Origin: Cryptomeria japonica | Taxonomy: Eukaryota; Streptophyta; Pinopsida; Cupressales; Cupressaceae | Length of the DNA stretch: 64,000 bases | Assembly (NCBI RefSeq): GCF_030272615.1 | Contig: NC_081414.1 | Coordinates: 770,231,653-770,295,652, forward strand | Reading direction: 5' to 3' | Shown here: one piece after another, positions 24,670 through 35,600 of the stretch | Position numbering within the stretch: the stretch's first letter is position 1 | Layout of the letters: the number at the start of each line of letters is the position of its first letter | Position numbers and translations under genes: made by a program | The notes under the pieces: model-generated | What the model was told of the DNA's origin: nothing | What the model saw: the letters and a program-made list of their open reading frames with translations, nothing else | Database searches by the model: none

Positions 24670-26207
24670 AGTTTAATCAAGGTAGGGCATCTTTCCCTAG
24701 ATGTGATTGGCAGGGCAGGAATTACCGCAATACTATAATCATCGCTGATTTCATTAAGGGTACTACACTGGGTGTTGGAAGCGGGCTGATCTGAGATAGT
24801 GAGATCTGCAGATGGGGCAGGTTGAGAGAGCGGAGAAGAAATTTCAATGGGGGCAAATCTGTTAGTCGTAGCAGGGGTGGGATGGCTTTGGCTGGATGCG
24901 GGATTTTTATTAGATTTCCTCCTTCGCTTGTTGGAGATTTTAGTCACATTTTGAAAACCATCCGCGGGTAAGGCTTCAAGACATTCAGTAGGAGTGGAAT
25001 GCAATATATCAGGGGTGGGATTGTTAGGGATGGGGGTAGCAAGAGATGTGTTAGTTGAATTGAAGTTAACCGTCTGATTAACTGTTTCAACCACCATTGA
25101 GGGTTCTGGTTTTGTAGGCAGTGTTTTCTTTTGAATGATAGGGCAATCCTTTCGTTGGTGTCCTTCTTGTCGACACAGAAAGCAAGCATTGAGTCCACCA
25201 AGAACCACAATAGGACAGTAGAATTCAGAGTTCTCGATGTTAATGTTGAGATTAGGCGGGATTTCCAGACCAGTTTTTAGAGCTAAGAGGACACGGGTGT
25301 CCATATGTGGAACGAAACGAACAATGTCATCCATGCGAATGACCTTTCCTAGGGGTTGCAAAAGTTGAGGGATGAACCGCCACAGAAACGAGGGCATGTG
25401 TTTTACCAAAATCCAGCGAGGGGCCGATAGGGCTAGGACTTCTTCGTAATTTGCCTCTGGGGACCAAGCTATAGCCCTAAAGGATGTCGAGCCAACAGCC
25501 CAATACTGTTTTTTTAAAACCTCTGCTTGAGCCTCATGGTTAACAAAAAAAATGATAAACAAACCTTTTTGAATCTGCCGACAGAACGATATATGCAAAC
25601 CTAGTTTAAGATTCCAGTAATTATGAAACCAATCATCAAGAAATTTTCGAGGAGGGACCTTATCTATTTCAACAGCTGAAAAGAAAATAGCCGTGCTTTT
25701 TAACCTAGATTTTTCCTCAAGTATTTCAGCAAGCATCTCAGAATTAGGTGAAATAGAGAAAACCTCGGAGCTTCCAGGGTTCTTATCGGCTTGATGGGTT
25801 CCATCGTTAACGGTAAACCTAGCCTCCGAGTTAAGAGTAATCCCTGAGGTAGCTACGGCCTCTGAAAATGTTTTAGGGCGGTCGGGAGGAGGAGAGGAGT
25901 GTAGAGAGTTTTTAGGTAGTTTACTGTTAATATCTTCCCTCGGCAGAGCCGAGAGAGGAGAAGTGGGTACGGGATCTGCAGTGGAGTTAATGAAATTAAT
26001 GCCATTAGAGGGAGAGGAGGATGGAACGAACACACCTGGCGCCGGAGTAATGCGAATGTAAGAGGAGCCGTCATGTCTGCTATTAATATCCGCCATGTTG
26101 GATTTGGAGATCTCGCCGCTAGTTTGGCAGTTACTGCCAAAAGTGCCTCCAGTGTCGAAGACCGAGTTGGGGAAGGTTGCAAACGGGGGTTTGTCAGCGC
26201 CTATCAT
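24534..26207 (-). CDS. LINE ORF1: DUF4283 / CCHC RNA-binding protein
   Basis: 557 codons open without a stop. Residues 1-150 are low-complexity, rich in Ser, Pro and Thr. DUF4283, the nucleic-acid-binding domain of plant LINE ORF1 proteins, spans roughly residues 155-330, including SAVEIDKVPPRKFLDDWF and GLFIIFFVNHEAQAEVLKKQ. A zinc knuckle CFLCRQEGHQRKDC lies near residue 340 (C-X2-C-X4-H-X4-C). A Ser/Pro-rich tail follows. The last about 45 residues are probably out of frame, since an AT-hook segment lies in another frame at 24475-24669. Its role in the family is to coat element RNA and escort it to the nucleus. Confidence 0.88.
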   Translation of the reverse strand: MIGADKPPFATFPNSVFDTGGTFGSNCQTSGEISKSNMADINSRHDGSSYIRITPAPGVFVPSSSPSNGINFINSTADPVPTSPLSALPREDINSKLPKNSLHSSPPPDRPKTFSEAVATSGITLNSEARFTVNDGTHQADKNPGSSEVFSISPNSEMLAEILEEKSRLKSTAIFFSAVEIDKVPPRKFLDDWFHNYWNLKLGLHISFCRQIQKGLFIIFFVNHEAQAEVLKKQYWAVGSTSFRAIAWSPEANYEEVLALSAPRWILVKHMPSFLWRFIPQLLQPLGKVIRMDDIVRFVPHMDTRVLLALKTGLEIPPNLNINIENSEFYCPIVVLGGLNACFLCRQEGHQRKDCPIIQKKTLPTKPEPSMVVETVNQTVNFNSTNTSLATPIPNNPTPDILHSTPTECLEALPADGFQNVTKISNKRRRKSNKNPASSQSHPTPATTNRFAPIEISSPLSQPAPSADLTISDQPASNTQCSTLNEISDDYSIAVIPALPITSRERCPTLIKLWNSTVPLIVKMNLKQGSRCLNEEGDPQVPKTKVLIKLMKESLLL

Positions 26208-26247
26208 CGCAGACCACCGAAATTATATTGGTTGATTAGTTATCCAA

Positions 26248-26263
26248 AAAAATATTAAATATT
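26248..26263. repeat. Target-site duplication of the LINE, 5' side
   Basis: Exact repeat of 20269-20284. The LINE leader between here and the ORF1 ATG is only about 40 bases. Confidence 0.75.
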
Positions 26264-27860
26264 AAAAAATAATAATTTAAAATTGATGTTTTTAACTAAA
26301 GTTAGTTTAATATGTAAAAAAAAAATAATATTTTTTTCTTAAATTTAGAATTTTAATAAATAAATAAGACACATGAATATTTAATAAACTTAAAATTTAT
26401 TTTATTTTACTTTTAAAAAATTATCACATTACTTAATATTTTTACTTTTAAAGTCAATTATTCAAAATATTTGTTTAATTTTATTTTTTATGAATAATGT
26501 ATATTTTAATCTGAAATAATGATATACAATTTATTAAATTTTATTCTTCTTAGTTTTATTTCTAAATTTATAAAGAATTTTAAATTTTTGGATTTTTTTT
26601 ATGATTTTGAATTTATAATCTTTGAAAATTTATATGAATTAAAATTTATTTTTTAACAAAAAATGATTAAATTTTTTATTAAATTATTTTATTACAATAA
26701 GTAGATTAACATATTTAATGAGTTGAATTACAATCCTCAATTTATTGTAAACATTAAATAATATATACTAAATTAAATAATGTGTATCATCTTTTAATTG
26801 TAATTAAGGTTAGGGTTAGAGGTTGGTTAAAATTATAGTTTTCATTCTAAGATAAAGCTAAGATTGAGGTTGGCTTAGGATTTGCTTAGAACTAAGCTTT
26901 CCATTATAAGACAAAGCTTAGATTGGGTTTAGGGTTAGTATTAGAGAACAATTAGGGTTAGAGTGAGTGCTATTTAAGTTTAAACTAATTATTTTGATTA
27001 ATTAAAGTGGGTTAGGACTAAATCATTTACATAACCGCTTAAGAGCAACTACCTGGGGCATATGAGGAATGCACACCCAACCAAAAAAGTAGAGGTGAGA
27101 CCAAAAACTAGGATAACCAGTACATAACCACTACATAAAAAGACAAAAAATAGATGAAACAACCACTGACCAAGATGAAACAACCAACAACTGACCAAGG
27201 ACATGAAGGAATGGTTTACTAAGTGGGTCCATTTTCATCTTTCCATTCAAGGCATAAAAATTAAAAGTAAGTGTTATAATTATAATATAAAAATAATACT
27301 TTTATGTTTAAATTTTATATATAAATGTGCTAACATTCTTTAATTAAAATAAATAATAAATGATGTACAACTATTGTAAATTTTAAAAATATAATATTTT
27401 ACTCACTTTTTCCCAATACTCAATCTAATGTACATAAACCTTAGGTTAGGGTTAGGGTTAATATTCTAGGGTTCAATTAGAGTTAGAGTTAGTATTAGGA
27501 TTTAAGTATAAGATTAGCACTATAGGATAAAGCTCTAGGTTAGGATTACAATTGAACTATTGTTAGGGTTAGCATTAGTGTTCAATTAGGGTTGGAGTTG
27601 GTGTTCCTAAGATTTAAGTTAAGGTTAAATAATGCTATGCTCCACTCAAAAACAAAGAAAATGTCTATGTAGCTACCAATGAATGAATTCAATATAACCA
27701 TTCTCTTCAGGTAATTGTCTCCATACATTGTCAAACACATTTTGCAATTACACTAATAATATAAATCAAATACTCAAAAATTATATCTTCTAACATTATA
27801 TACAACTCAAAATATAAAAAAAGTATAGAGTAATGTTTCAAATCTCTCTTATTTTCCTCT
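26264..27860. other. AT-rich DNA with scattered TTAGGG-like words
   Basis: No gene is seen. From 26800 to 26970 and from 27440 to 27640 the plus strand is rich in GGTTAGGGTTAG and GTTAGAGTTAG variants, the longest clean run being about three units. This looks like degenerate interstitial telomere-like or simple-sequence DNA, not a functional telomere. Confidence 0.55.
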
Positions 27861-27869
27861 TATATAATT

Positions 27870-28830
27870 TTGCATTTTAGCTATTAATTCAAGCTATATA
27901 ATTGCATTTTAACTATTAATTCAAGTTATATAATTAATTCCAAAATTTGACACCTAATCTAAGCATCTAATAATTTTGCTAGTTGTGTTCTATAGCCTTA
28001 AAGAGAAATGACATATATGACAAAATCCTATCATCAAATGCAAGTGTTCATTTTCACCTAATTGTTTTTCTTAATAATCTTAGACATTATTGTTTTCAAT
28101 AATAATACCCTAACTCAATTATTGGTGTGTGTAGAATACTATTTGAGGCAACTACCCAAACTAAATATGCACAAGTCCTTGAAAGTTACAATATATTATG
28201 TCAAGAGTTGATGTTTTTGCCTTTAGTTAGTGACACATACTATTATAGTTGGAAAATCATATTTAACAGGCATAACTTGTCAGGTAGGATGCTTAATATT
28301 GCAATCGATGCATAGACATATTGGTGTTATGAGAGTATGAAATATAACAAAAAAAGAAAGATAATTTTGCATTTTATTTATTAATTCAAGCTATATGATT
28401 ACTTCTAGAAATTGCTACCTAATCTAGGCATCTGATCATTTTGCTACTTTTTCTCTATAGGCCTTAAAGACAAGTGACATATATCACAAAATCTTTTCAT
28501 CGAACCTAATTGAGTGTTCATTTTCACCTAGCTATTATTCTTAATAATTCTAGAAATTATTGTTTTCAATAATAATACCCTAACTCAATTATTGGTATGT
28601 GCAAAATATTGTTTGGGGCAACTACCCAAACTAAAGAAGCACAAGTCTTCTTGAACTACAATATATCATGTCAAGAGTTGATATTTTTGACTTTGAGTAA
28701 TGATTCATATTATTATGGTTGAAAAATAACATTCCACTCACATAGCTTGCAAGATACCATGCTTAAATTTGCAATTGATTCATGGACATATTAGTGTGAT
28801 GTGAGTATGAAAGATAACACAAAAGGAATT
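27870..28830. repeat. Tandem duplication, unit about 470 bp
   Basis: Two diverged copies in direct orientation meet near 28365. Matching landmarks are offset by 470: the words around GACATATTGGTGT (28314) and GACATATTAGTGT (28784), GGCAACTACCCAAACTAAA, and TGTTTTCAATAATAATACCC. Several percent divergence and small indels show an old event. No coding potential is recognised. Confidence 0.8.
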
Positions 28831-29085
28831 AATCACGCTACTCCTACTTTTTTTGCCACACCATTACACAAAGATCTTCTTCTATTGTACATATTTTTTA
28901 CTAAATTTAAGCATCTATTTGACACCTTACTCCAAAAAATAAGAAAATATTTTGGGGGACATGCCAATGAATGACCAAACCTACTTATCCTTGAAATGAA
29001 TGGCAAATTTTTGTGTCTTTTCTGAATTGCGATAGTTGATATAATATGTCTCATCAACCAACAATAATTCTACTCAATGTAATTG

Positions 29086-29472
29086 TGATGATTTTCTAGA
29101 ATCTAAGAAAAAAACAACAAGCACAAATGAATGAAGTCAATCTAGTGTAATAAGATTGCTCTAGATTGCTCTAGATTTCTCAATGATTAAATGAGAACAA
29201 ATTCTTGCATAAGTAGGCAAGGAGAAGGAGGTGAGATGGTTGGACACAACCACTGACTAACCCTCCACAAATGCAACATTTGTAGCTCACTTGACAAGTG
29301 TATGAGCAAGTTCAAAGTATGCATGCACAAGGTGTCTCCATAAGGGAGGACACATGTCTACACCACATGAGGTGAGACAACTATCTCAACTAGCCTAAGT
29401 AAACTTAAACTAAGTGTGAAAAGGTCAAACCTGGTCCTAATTAGTTTGATAATAACATTGTTTACACTAACA
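29086..29472 (-). repeat. Extra tandem copy of a 387-bp LTR
   Basis: This is nearly identical to 29502-29888, with roughly eight visible differences over the 416-base unit. The preceding 24 bases (CAATAATTCTACTCAATG and following) are also repeated, so the duplicated unit is 29062-29477 / 29478-29893. It is an unequal duplication of the 3' LTR plus its flank, more recent than the insertion of the element. Confidence 0.8.
29205..29213. other. Paralogous empty site for the Mutator-like element
   Basis: A single TTGCATAAG lies here and another at 29621-29629 in the two intact LTR copies. The third LTR copy has the 8.4-kb transposon at this exact place with the word duplicated (31065-31073 and 39449-39457). 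Confidence 0.85.
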
Positions 29473-29501
29473 CCCAGCAATAATTCTACTCAATGTAATT
29501 G

Positions 29502-29888
29502 TGATGATTTTCTAGAATCTAAGAAAAAAACAACAAGCACAAATGAATGAAGTCAATCTAGTGTAATAAGATTGCTCTAGATTGCTCTAGATTTCTCAAT
29601 GATTAAATGAGAACAAATTCTTGCATAAGTAGGCAAGGAGAAGGAGGTGAGATGGTTGGACACAACCACAGATGAACCCTCCACAAATGCAACATTTGTA
29701 GCTCACTTGACAAGTGTATGAGCAAGTTCAAAGTATTCATGCACAAGGTGTCTCCATAAGGGAGGACACATGTCTACACCACATGAGGTGAGACAACTAG
29801 CTCAACTAGCCTAAGTAAACTTAAACTAAGTGTGAAAAGGTCAAACCTAGTCCTAATTAGTTTGATAATAACCTTGTTTACACTAACA
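29502..29888 (-). repeat. 3' LTR of the small LTR element
   Basis: Bounded by TGATGATTTTCTAG and GTTTACACTAACA on the plus strand and followed by the C-run of the polypurine tract. It includes an intact TTGCATAAG site at 29621. Confidence 0.82.
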
Positions 29889-30917
29889 CCCCCCCCCCTA
29901 AAGTGAAACTTAGGGAGAAGTGAAACAAAAGATAATGGGTTCCGACTACTAGACCATGTTAGATATCCATGTACACATTTCCCATAAGTGGAGAAAAGGA
30001 GAAAATCGAGTGGAAAATAAAACTCCCCTCCAAAAGAGAAATGATGACTTCCAAGAATGCTCAATGGTCTCCAAGCCAATGTTGTCATGTGACGGAGATT
30101 TGAGAATAGGAACCATACATGTAGGTGAAAGCTGAAACAGATTTGGGAACATCGACCATAGATGTAGGTGAAGGCTTAACCGATGTGAATCTGATACTCC
30201 TACAGAAAGTGTCAAACTGGATGATGATAGAGTCTGATATGTAGACCCATGAATAACTGCAGAATCAAATACGATATTAACTGAAATAGACAAAACATGA
30301 ACAATAATCTCTGAAAACGATGATGATGCTTCAACCTCCACACACCCACATAGCCGCGATGCTGAGGGGCATTGCAAATCATCTCCACACAAGTAAAGAC
30401 CTACACTTGTTTCTTTGGCGCGCTCCGGGGGGGTGAATAAACCTCTAATGCCAAGGTTTAACCCTCAGTATCCAACTTGACGGGTCTTTGCCACAAACAA
30501 TCCCGCGGTACTCGAACAATGAGCTTCCCCCCACCCACGGTGCTATTTGGAAAGCTCTGCAATCTATAGAGTTGGTTCTTATTTGGCGCGCTGTCAGGTA
30601 AGAAAAGTCAAACGCAAAGCCTTGCGCTTGGCCATCCAGCCATGAACGACCTTGGAGGGTGCTGTTTGAGGAGTCAGCGTGGGAGTTTTCCTGGAGCACA
30701 ACACTCTTTTCCTCTACCAGCGCGCCATGATGCGGGATTGGAAGTAGACGAAGGTTGGGCAAGCAGTTCCCTCCAGCAGTGTGCCACTGGGCAAGGGTTT
30801 GTAACGATCCCCGGTGTTTCCAATATCTAAGAAATAAACAAGCATAAATGAATGAAGTCAATCTAGTGTAAAAAGATTGTTTTAGATTAGTCTTGAAACT
30901 CTTCTGATATCATGAAA
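29889..30917 (-). other. Interior of the small LTR element, with GC-rich block and unknown open frames
   Basis: In element sense a GC-rich block (about 30400-30826) comes first and carries a 138-codon open frame (30445-30861). A Ser-rich 147-codon frame (29949-30392) follows. Neither has a motif I recognise; no zinc knuckle, DSG, DDE or RT motif is present. The base composition of 30400-30826, with GCGCGCC-type words and CCGGGGATCG, is unlike its surroundings and could be captured sequence or a leader. A partial LTR-like piece (30827-30890) lies just before the primer site, so the interior is rearranged. Confidence 0.5.
30901..30914 (-). other. Degenerate primer-binding site of the small LTR element
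   Basis: CATGATATCAGAAG in element sense, against the usual CATGGTATCAGAG of initiator-Met-primed elements. It lies directly after the LTR end TTTTGGAAAATCA. Confidence 0.6.
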
Positions 30918-31064
30918 TGATTTTCCAAAATTTAAGAAGTAAACAAGCAGCACAAATGAATGATTTTCCAAAATCTAAGAAATAAACAACAAACACAAAT
31001 GAATGAAATCAATCTAGTATAATAAGATTGTTCTAGATTGTTCAATGATTACGAGAACAAATCC

Positions 31065-31073
31065 TTGCATAAA
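31065..31073. repeat. Left target-site duplication of the Mutator-like element
   Basis: TTGCATAAA here and TTGCATAAG at 39449-39457 agree at 8 of 9 bases. Empty sites at 29205 and 29621 show a single TTGCATAAG. A 9-bp duplication is the Mutator signature. Confidence 0.85.
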
Positions 31074-31151
31074 GGCCGGGCTTAACTGGGACACTCGAAG
31101 CTTTGACTGCTACGGTGTGTTAGGTCCACTGTCCACAGCGTTCCCGTAAAA

Positions 31152-31645
31152 ATTTAACTGTCAAAAAATATAAAAATAGAAGATTGAAGCAATGAAAATC
31201 AATGCCCATCTTTCTTGGGAAGAAATGAAAATCATTATCTTAATGAGAAAATAATGATAAATTAGTAATATATCCAAAAATCTTAAATTTACTAAATAAG
31301 TTTCTAAATTAATATATTATATATTAACATTAAATGATGACCAATTAATAATTACTAATTTAGTAATAATAAACATTTAAATTTAAAAATTATATATATT
31401 ATGACAAGTTTCTATAACAATCTTATTAAATATATTTAAAAAATTAAATTGATTAAGTTTCTAAATTCATATATAAAAAAAATAGAATATATTATAAAAA
31501 TTCATATTAAAATATTTTATCAATTATAATCTATCATTTCAATTATGACAAGTTTCTAAATTCATATGAAAAAATAAAACTATTCTAAAAAATTATATTA
31601 AAATATTATAAAATTAGAAACAACTACATCCTTCCATATTCTAAA
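31152..31645. other. AT-rich insertion inside the left inverted repeat
   Basis: This stretch is missing from the right arm of the transposon. It has repeated ACAAGTTTCTAAATTCATAT words and no coding potential. I could not find clear terminal repeats for it. Confidence 0.5.
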
Positions 31646-31775
31646 TATAATTCCAGCCTGGTTTCTACCGTTTCTTTCGGTAACGTCCATTCCCTCCCAT
31701 CTGTCCGGTTCAAATAATAGTCACCGTTAACTTTTGAATTTGAAAACTCCCCGCGCAAAAGTTTGAAAGCGTTGG

Positions 31776-32500
31776 ATGGCATTAAAAAAGCAGGCACTCA
31801 CATTGTTTCACCGCAGTCATGGAAGACTTTTGTCAGGTGGAAAGATTTCGATCTCTGCTAGAATGCTTATGCCAGTGGTTTCTGCAGCAGACAGAAGACA
31901 TGGGCATGCTCACGATGCTGTTGATAAATGGGAGTTTTGGAACAGGCTATACGCATCCATCAAAGCATAACAAAAGGGCAAAAACTTTCAGATCTTACAA
32001 TGGGAAATACTCTGATAGACATGTATCCAAAACGTGGAAGCATATGAACTGTTTGACCAGATGCCTCAAAGAAGTATGGTAGCATGGAACTTATTTGATT
32101 GCAGGATATGCACAAAATGGATTTCTTGAAAAAGATTCAACAAATCTCAACCAAATGCAATTACTAGCTGTAAACCCAGACCCTGTAACCTTTGCCAGTA
32201 TCTTCCCGGGCCATACGAAAATGGGAGCTTTACGTATGGACATCCACCATGGGACACTGGAAATGAATTTTGTCAGATGGTGTAGATGCAGCTACCCTGA
32301 TAGAAATGTATGCAAAATGTGTAAGCTTCGACAAGGTTCGTGAACTGTTTGACATAATGGGTTGAAGAATTATTTGACAGAATGCTATGATTCAAGATAC
32401 GCAAAAGGTGGAAGCATAGCTGAGGCACGTGAACTGTTTGACAAAATGCCTCAAAGAAATATGTCGTCGTGGAACACCTTGATTGCAGGCTGAGGATGTC
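31776..32500 (+). pseudogene. PPR gene fragment, left arm copy
   Basis: PPR proteins bind organelle RNA through tandem helical repeats. In three frames one can read LFDQMPQRSMVAWN, GYAQNGFLEKDSTNLNQMQL, VNPDPVTFASI, LIEMYAKCVSFDKVRELFD and ARELFDKMPQRNMSSWN. These are signature words of plant PLS-class PPR repeats, and about four repeats are represented. Frameshifts and stops are frequent, and there is no start or C-terminal domain. It lies inside a DNA transposon and is inverted relative to the copy at 38650-39250, so it is captured sequence, not a resident gene. Confidence 0.88.
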
Positions 32501-35270
32501 TTCTTAGGTTTATGGCGTGCCAGAGTAATTTTTGAGAATCTTAAATATTTATATTTTATATTCAATATCATGAATCTACTCTTAGTGTCACAAATAATAT
32601 CAATTTAAGCAGATCTATGACATTCAAATCTTTTGAGAGGAAGAGTACTCGCACGAGCAATGTTGTCAGCAATTGCTTCCATGCTATCATACTCTTTTTC
32701 AAAATGTAATATTGTCTTATAGCCTTGGTAAGTTCCTTGCCACTAATGAGGGTATAGATATTACACACAAACATGGAAGAGATGTCAATGTTGACATCTT
32801 GTCAAATAAATCCTTTGATGAGATCCATGCCAAGCTCTTCTAAAATGACAACCAAGATTTAACCACCTTAGAAGAAGGATTATTTTCTCAATCTAACTTT
32901 ATTGATCTCCACAAGGATGACCATCTATTATAATTCACCATGAGGGTGAATTAACAACTCCATTGTGAGTTTACTACTACCACAAAGAGCCTAGAAAGGA
33001 GAAAAATAGTGAAACAAATGACTATCATATAGCTAAGGAGTGAGAAGCATATAACAAAACGTAAATAGGCCAAAATCTTCTTCAGCTAGACCAAATGTGG
33101 GAAGTATCACTCCAATATAGGAATTGATTTGTACATGATGCCAAGGAATGCTCACAAAACCAACATCAAGATTAAATGTGTTATTAGTACCATATCTTGC
33201 TAAGGCTATGCCAACCATTATAGCAACACATGAAAATTAAAGATGTTAAACTACCTAGCATCACACAAACTTCATTCAAAGTGATGTTTATTCTCTAAGT
33301 AACTGAGCATCCTTTCTATATACATAGAATGTTTACCATGAAATTGTCTTGAATTATTATTGTGTTAGTGATGCATGATTTAAACAATAATTAAGAAGCC
33401 ATACAAAAGAGTTTCAACTTCTGCTTCATTCTAAGATTGATTCCCTCAATTATCATAGAAGCCAACTTTTTCTAATATTTTCATGAGGAACCTCCAATTA
33501 CTACATCATATGATTTGCTAATATTAAGCTTGATTATTATGCTTTTTTATTTGTATTGAAAATTGAGTAATCAATTCCATGTCTAGTGTTGATACTTCCA
33601 ATGATGGATCTGTTTTAGATTAAGCTACTTTATTCTTGGGAATTTAGAAAAGGGAGCACTATTTTTAGATTGTGATTCCTCGACTTCAAGAGGATTTTAT
33701 ATAGTGTTACAAAGGGATATTTTTCAAAATTCTCTAATAGACTCGAGGGAAGCATTCTCGGGGATTGGTATAATAAAAGTACAATTGAGTTCTTCTAGCA
33801 CCTTTATATCTGTACGCTTCACCACAAGCCACCACAACTTTTTTTTTAGTAACATAACATTCCTAGAAAGAGGCACCATGAAATCCATTAGACATTAGGG
33901 CTTTATTTGAGCTTACTTACATGGAATCCAAATTGATCTCCTTAGTGGAAGGTTCTATTAAGATTTGACAATCTTCATTTGTAATAATGATGGGAATGAA
34001 CTATAAGAAGTCTCTTATCTTCTCAAATTTTGAATCCCCCTTACCTCCAAGTGATTCACTAAATAATAATATTTATTCAACCCTTATAAGTTTAGGCTTA
34101 GTGAGAGATTCCCTTCTATTATATTTCATAGGATCGATTTTTTTAGCTCCCACTTTCCTTAGTTAAGTTTTGAAAAAGTTTTATGTTCTTTTCACCTTTA
34201 GCTACCTGGTAAATTTCTCATGATTTTTTTTCATTCTACCTATTTGGTCCTTTCCTTACCTCTTTGTTGACCCTCCTTTAATATAAAACATAGTTTATAT
34301 AACATCAACACATTTTTGAATTATCAATGTTAGCCACAATATAGTATAAAGTCCAATACCACATGTAACATGTCATCAAACAAAAATAACATGCTTACAA
34401 TTTCAAAGTATTAAATAATGAAGAAACCTCCATGTGGTAGTCAAAACTTATCATCAAGGGCTCAATAAATTCATATAAATATTATTTTATTTGATTCAAA
34501 CTATAAATCACTTGCCACATGCATGAAAATAATCCCAGTTATACATAGCTATCCACTTGATAAATGCTATCACACTAATTGACTATCTCTTTCTCATGAA
34601 ATTCTTCTCAAATTTTAATATGACACTAAAATATCATAACTTAAACTATTCCCAAAACTATAAAATCCAATTTCAAGTTTCACCATAGAATAATAACTAC
34701 AACTAACAAACAAACAATTGATTAAACTAAAAAATTCCACTTTTTCATCATGATTCGATATTACCACATTGTGTAGGGATTCTCTTACATTACTTTTTCT
34801 AGAGGCAATGAGGCTCATAACATTCAAAGTTAGGATTGTCATTGTAGTAGTGGATTCACTTCCCCATACTTTGATATTTTTTTTATCAAAATTTGGAGTA
34901 GATTGAGAACTAGATTCGATCTCTTCAATTGTGACATCTTGAACTATCTTACAACTCTTTCTTATTTTTGTTGAGAAACAAGGTGAAGAAATCCTGCAAT
35001 ATTAAATTTCTTACATGATTACAAATCTGAAAAGATTACCAAATCTGAAATAAACATGTAATTGTACCATTCAACATAAATATAAAAACAATCATACCAA
35101 AAGAGGCACTATATTTATGTAGAGAACCCCTTTTAGGAAAAAAAATCCATCTGAAAATGAGGGCAAGCATACTATTATTCTTCAAAAGAGATAACACCAC
35201 AATATAAAGTTCACTATGCTTTTTCAAATGATTTCAAAACTATTTGGAAACAATGTTGAAGTATTATTAT
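32501..35270. other. Interior of the Mutator-like element, no gene seen
   Basis: AT-rich sequence with only short chance frames. No MULE transposase motif is recognised. Confidence 0.5.
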
Positions 35271-35600
35271 TATTCAAATGAGGCATTTGGTCAAATAGTT
35301 CATATGCCCTGTCTATGCTTCCACATTTTGGATACATGTCCAGAGTATTTTTTATTGTAAGATCTAAAAGTATTTTTCCTTTTGTTATGCTTTGATGGAT
35401 GAATATACCCTATTCCAAAACTCCCATTTATCAACAACATCGTGAGCATGCCCATGTGTATTGTCTATTGCAAAAACCACTGGCATAAGCATTCTAGTGG
35501 GGATGGAAATCTTTGCACCTCACAAAAGTCACCCATGGCAGTGGTGAAACAATGGGAGTGTCCGCTTTTTTAATGTCACATCCAACACTTTCAATACTAA
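35271..35600 (-). pseudogene. PPR gene fragment, middle copy
   Basis: This is a third copy of the same captured segment, in the same orientation as the right copy. It shares ACTAGAATGCTTATGCCAGT, ATGTTGTTGATAAATGGGAG and TATGAACTATTTGACCAAAT (the LFDQM codons) with the arms. It is heavily decayed and shorter. Confidence 0.8.

Larger units (their letters stand above)
20285..26247 (-). mobile_element. L1-like LINE, nearly full length (about 5.96 kb)
   Basis: ORF1 (DUF4283 plus zinc knuckle) is followed by ORF2 (endonuclease, reverse transcriptase, zf-RVT). The 5' leader is short and a short A-run lies at the 3' end in element sense. Target duplications of 16 bases flank it. Being nearly full length is notable, as most plant LINE copies are 5'-truncated. 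Few lesions are seen: two TAG codons, one frameshift and one TAA in ORF2, and one frameshift in ORF1. Confidence 0.92.

Noticed and set aside
26800-27640. TTAGGG-like words as a telomere or telomere fusion
   Set aside because: Runs are at most about three clean units, mixed with many variants, and the plant unit is normally TTTAGGG. Simple AT-rich drift explains it better.
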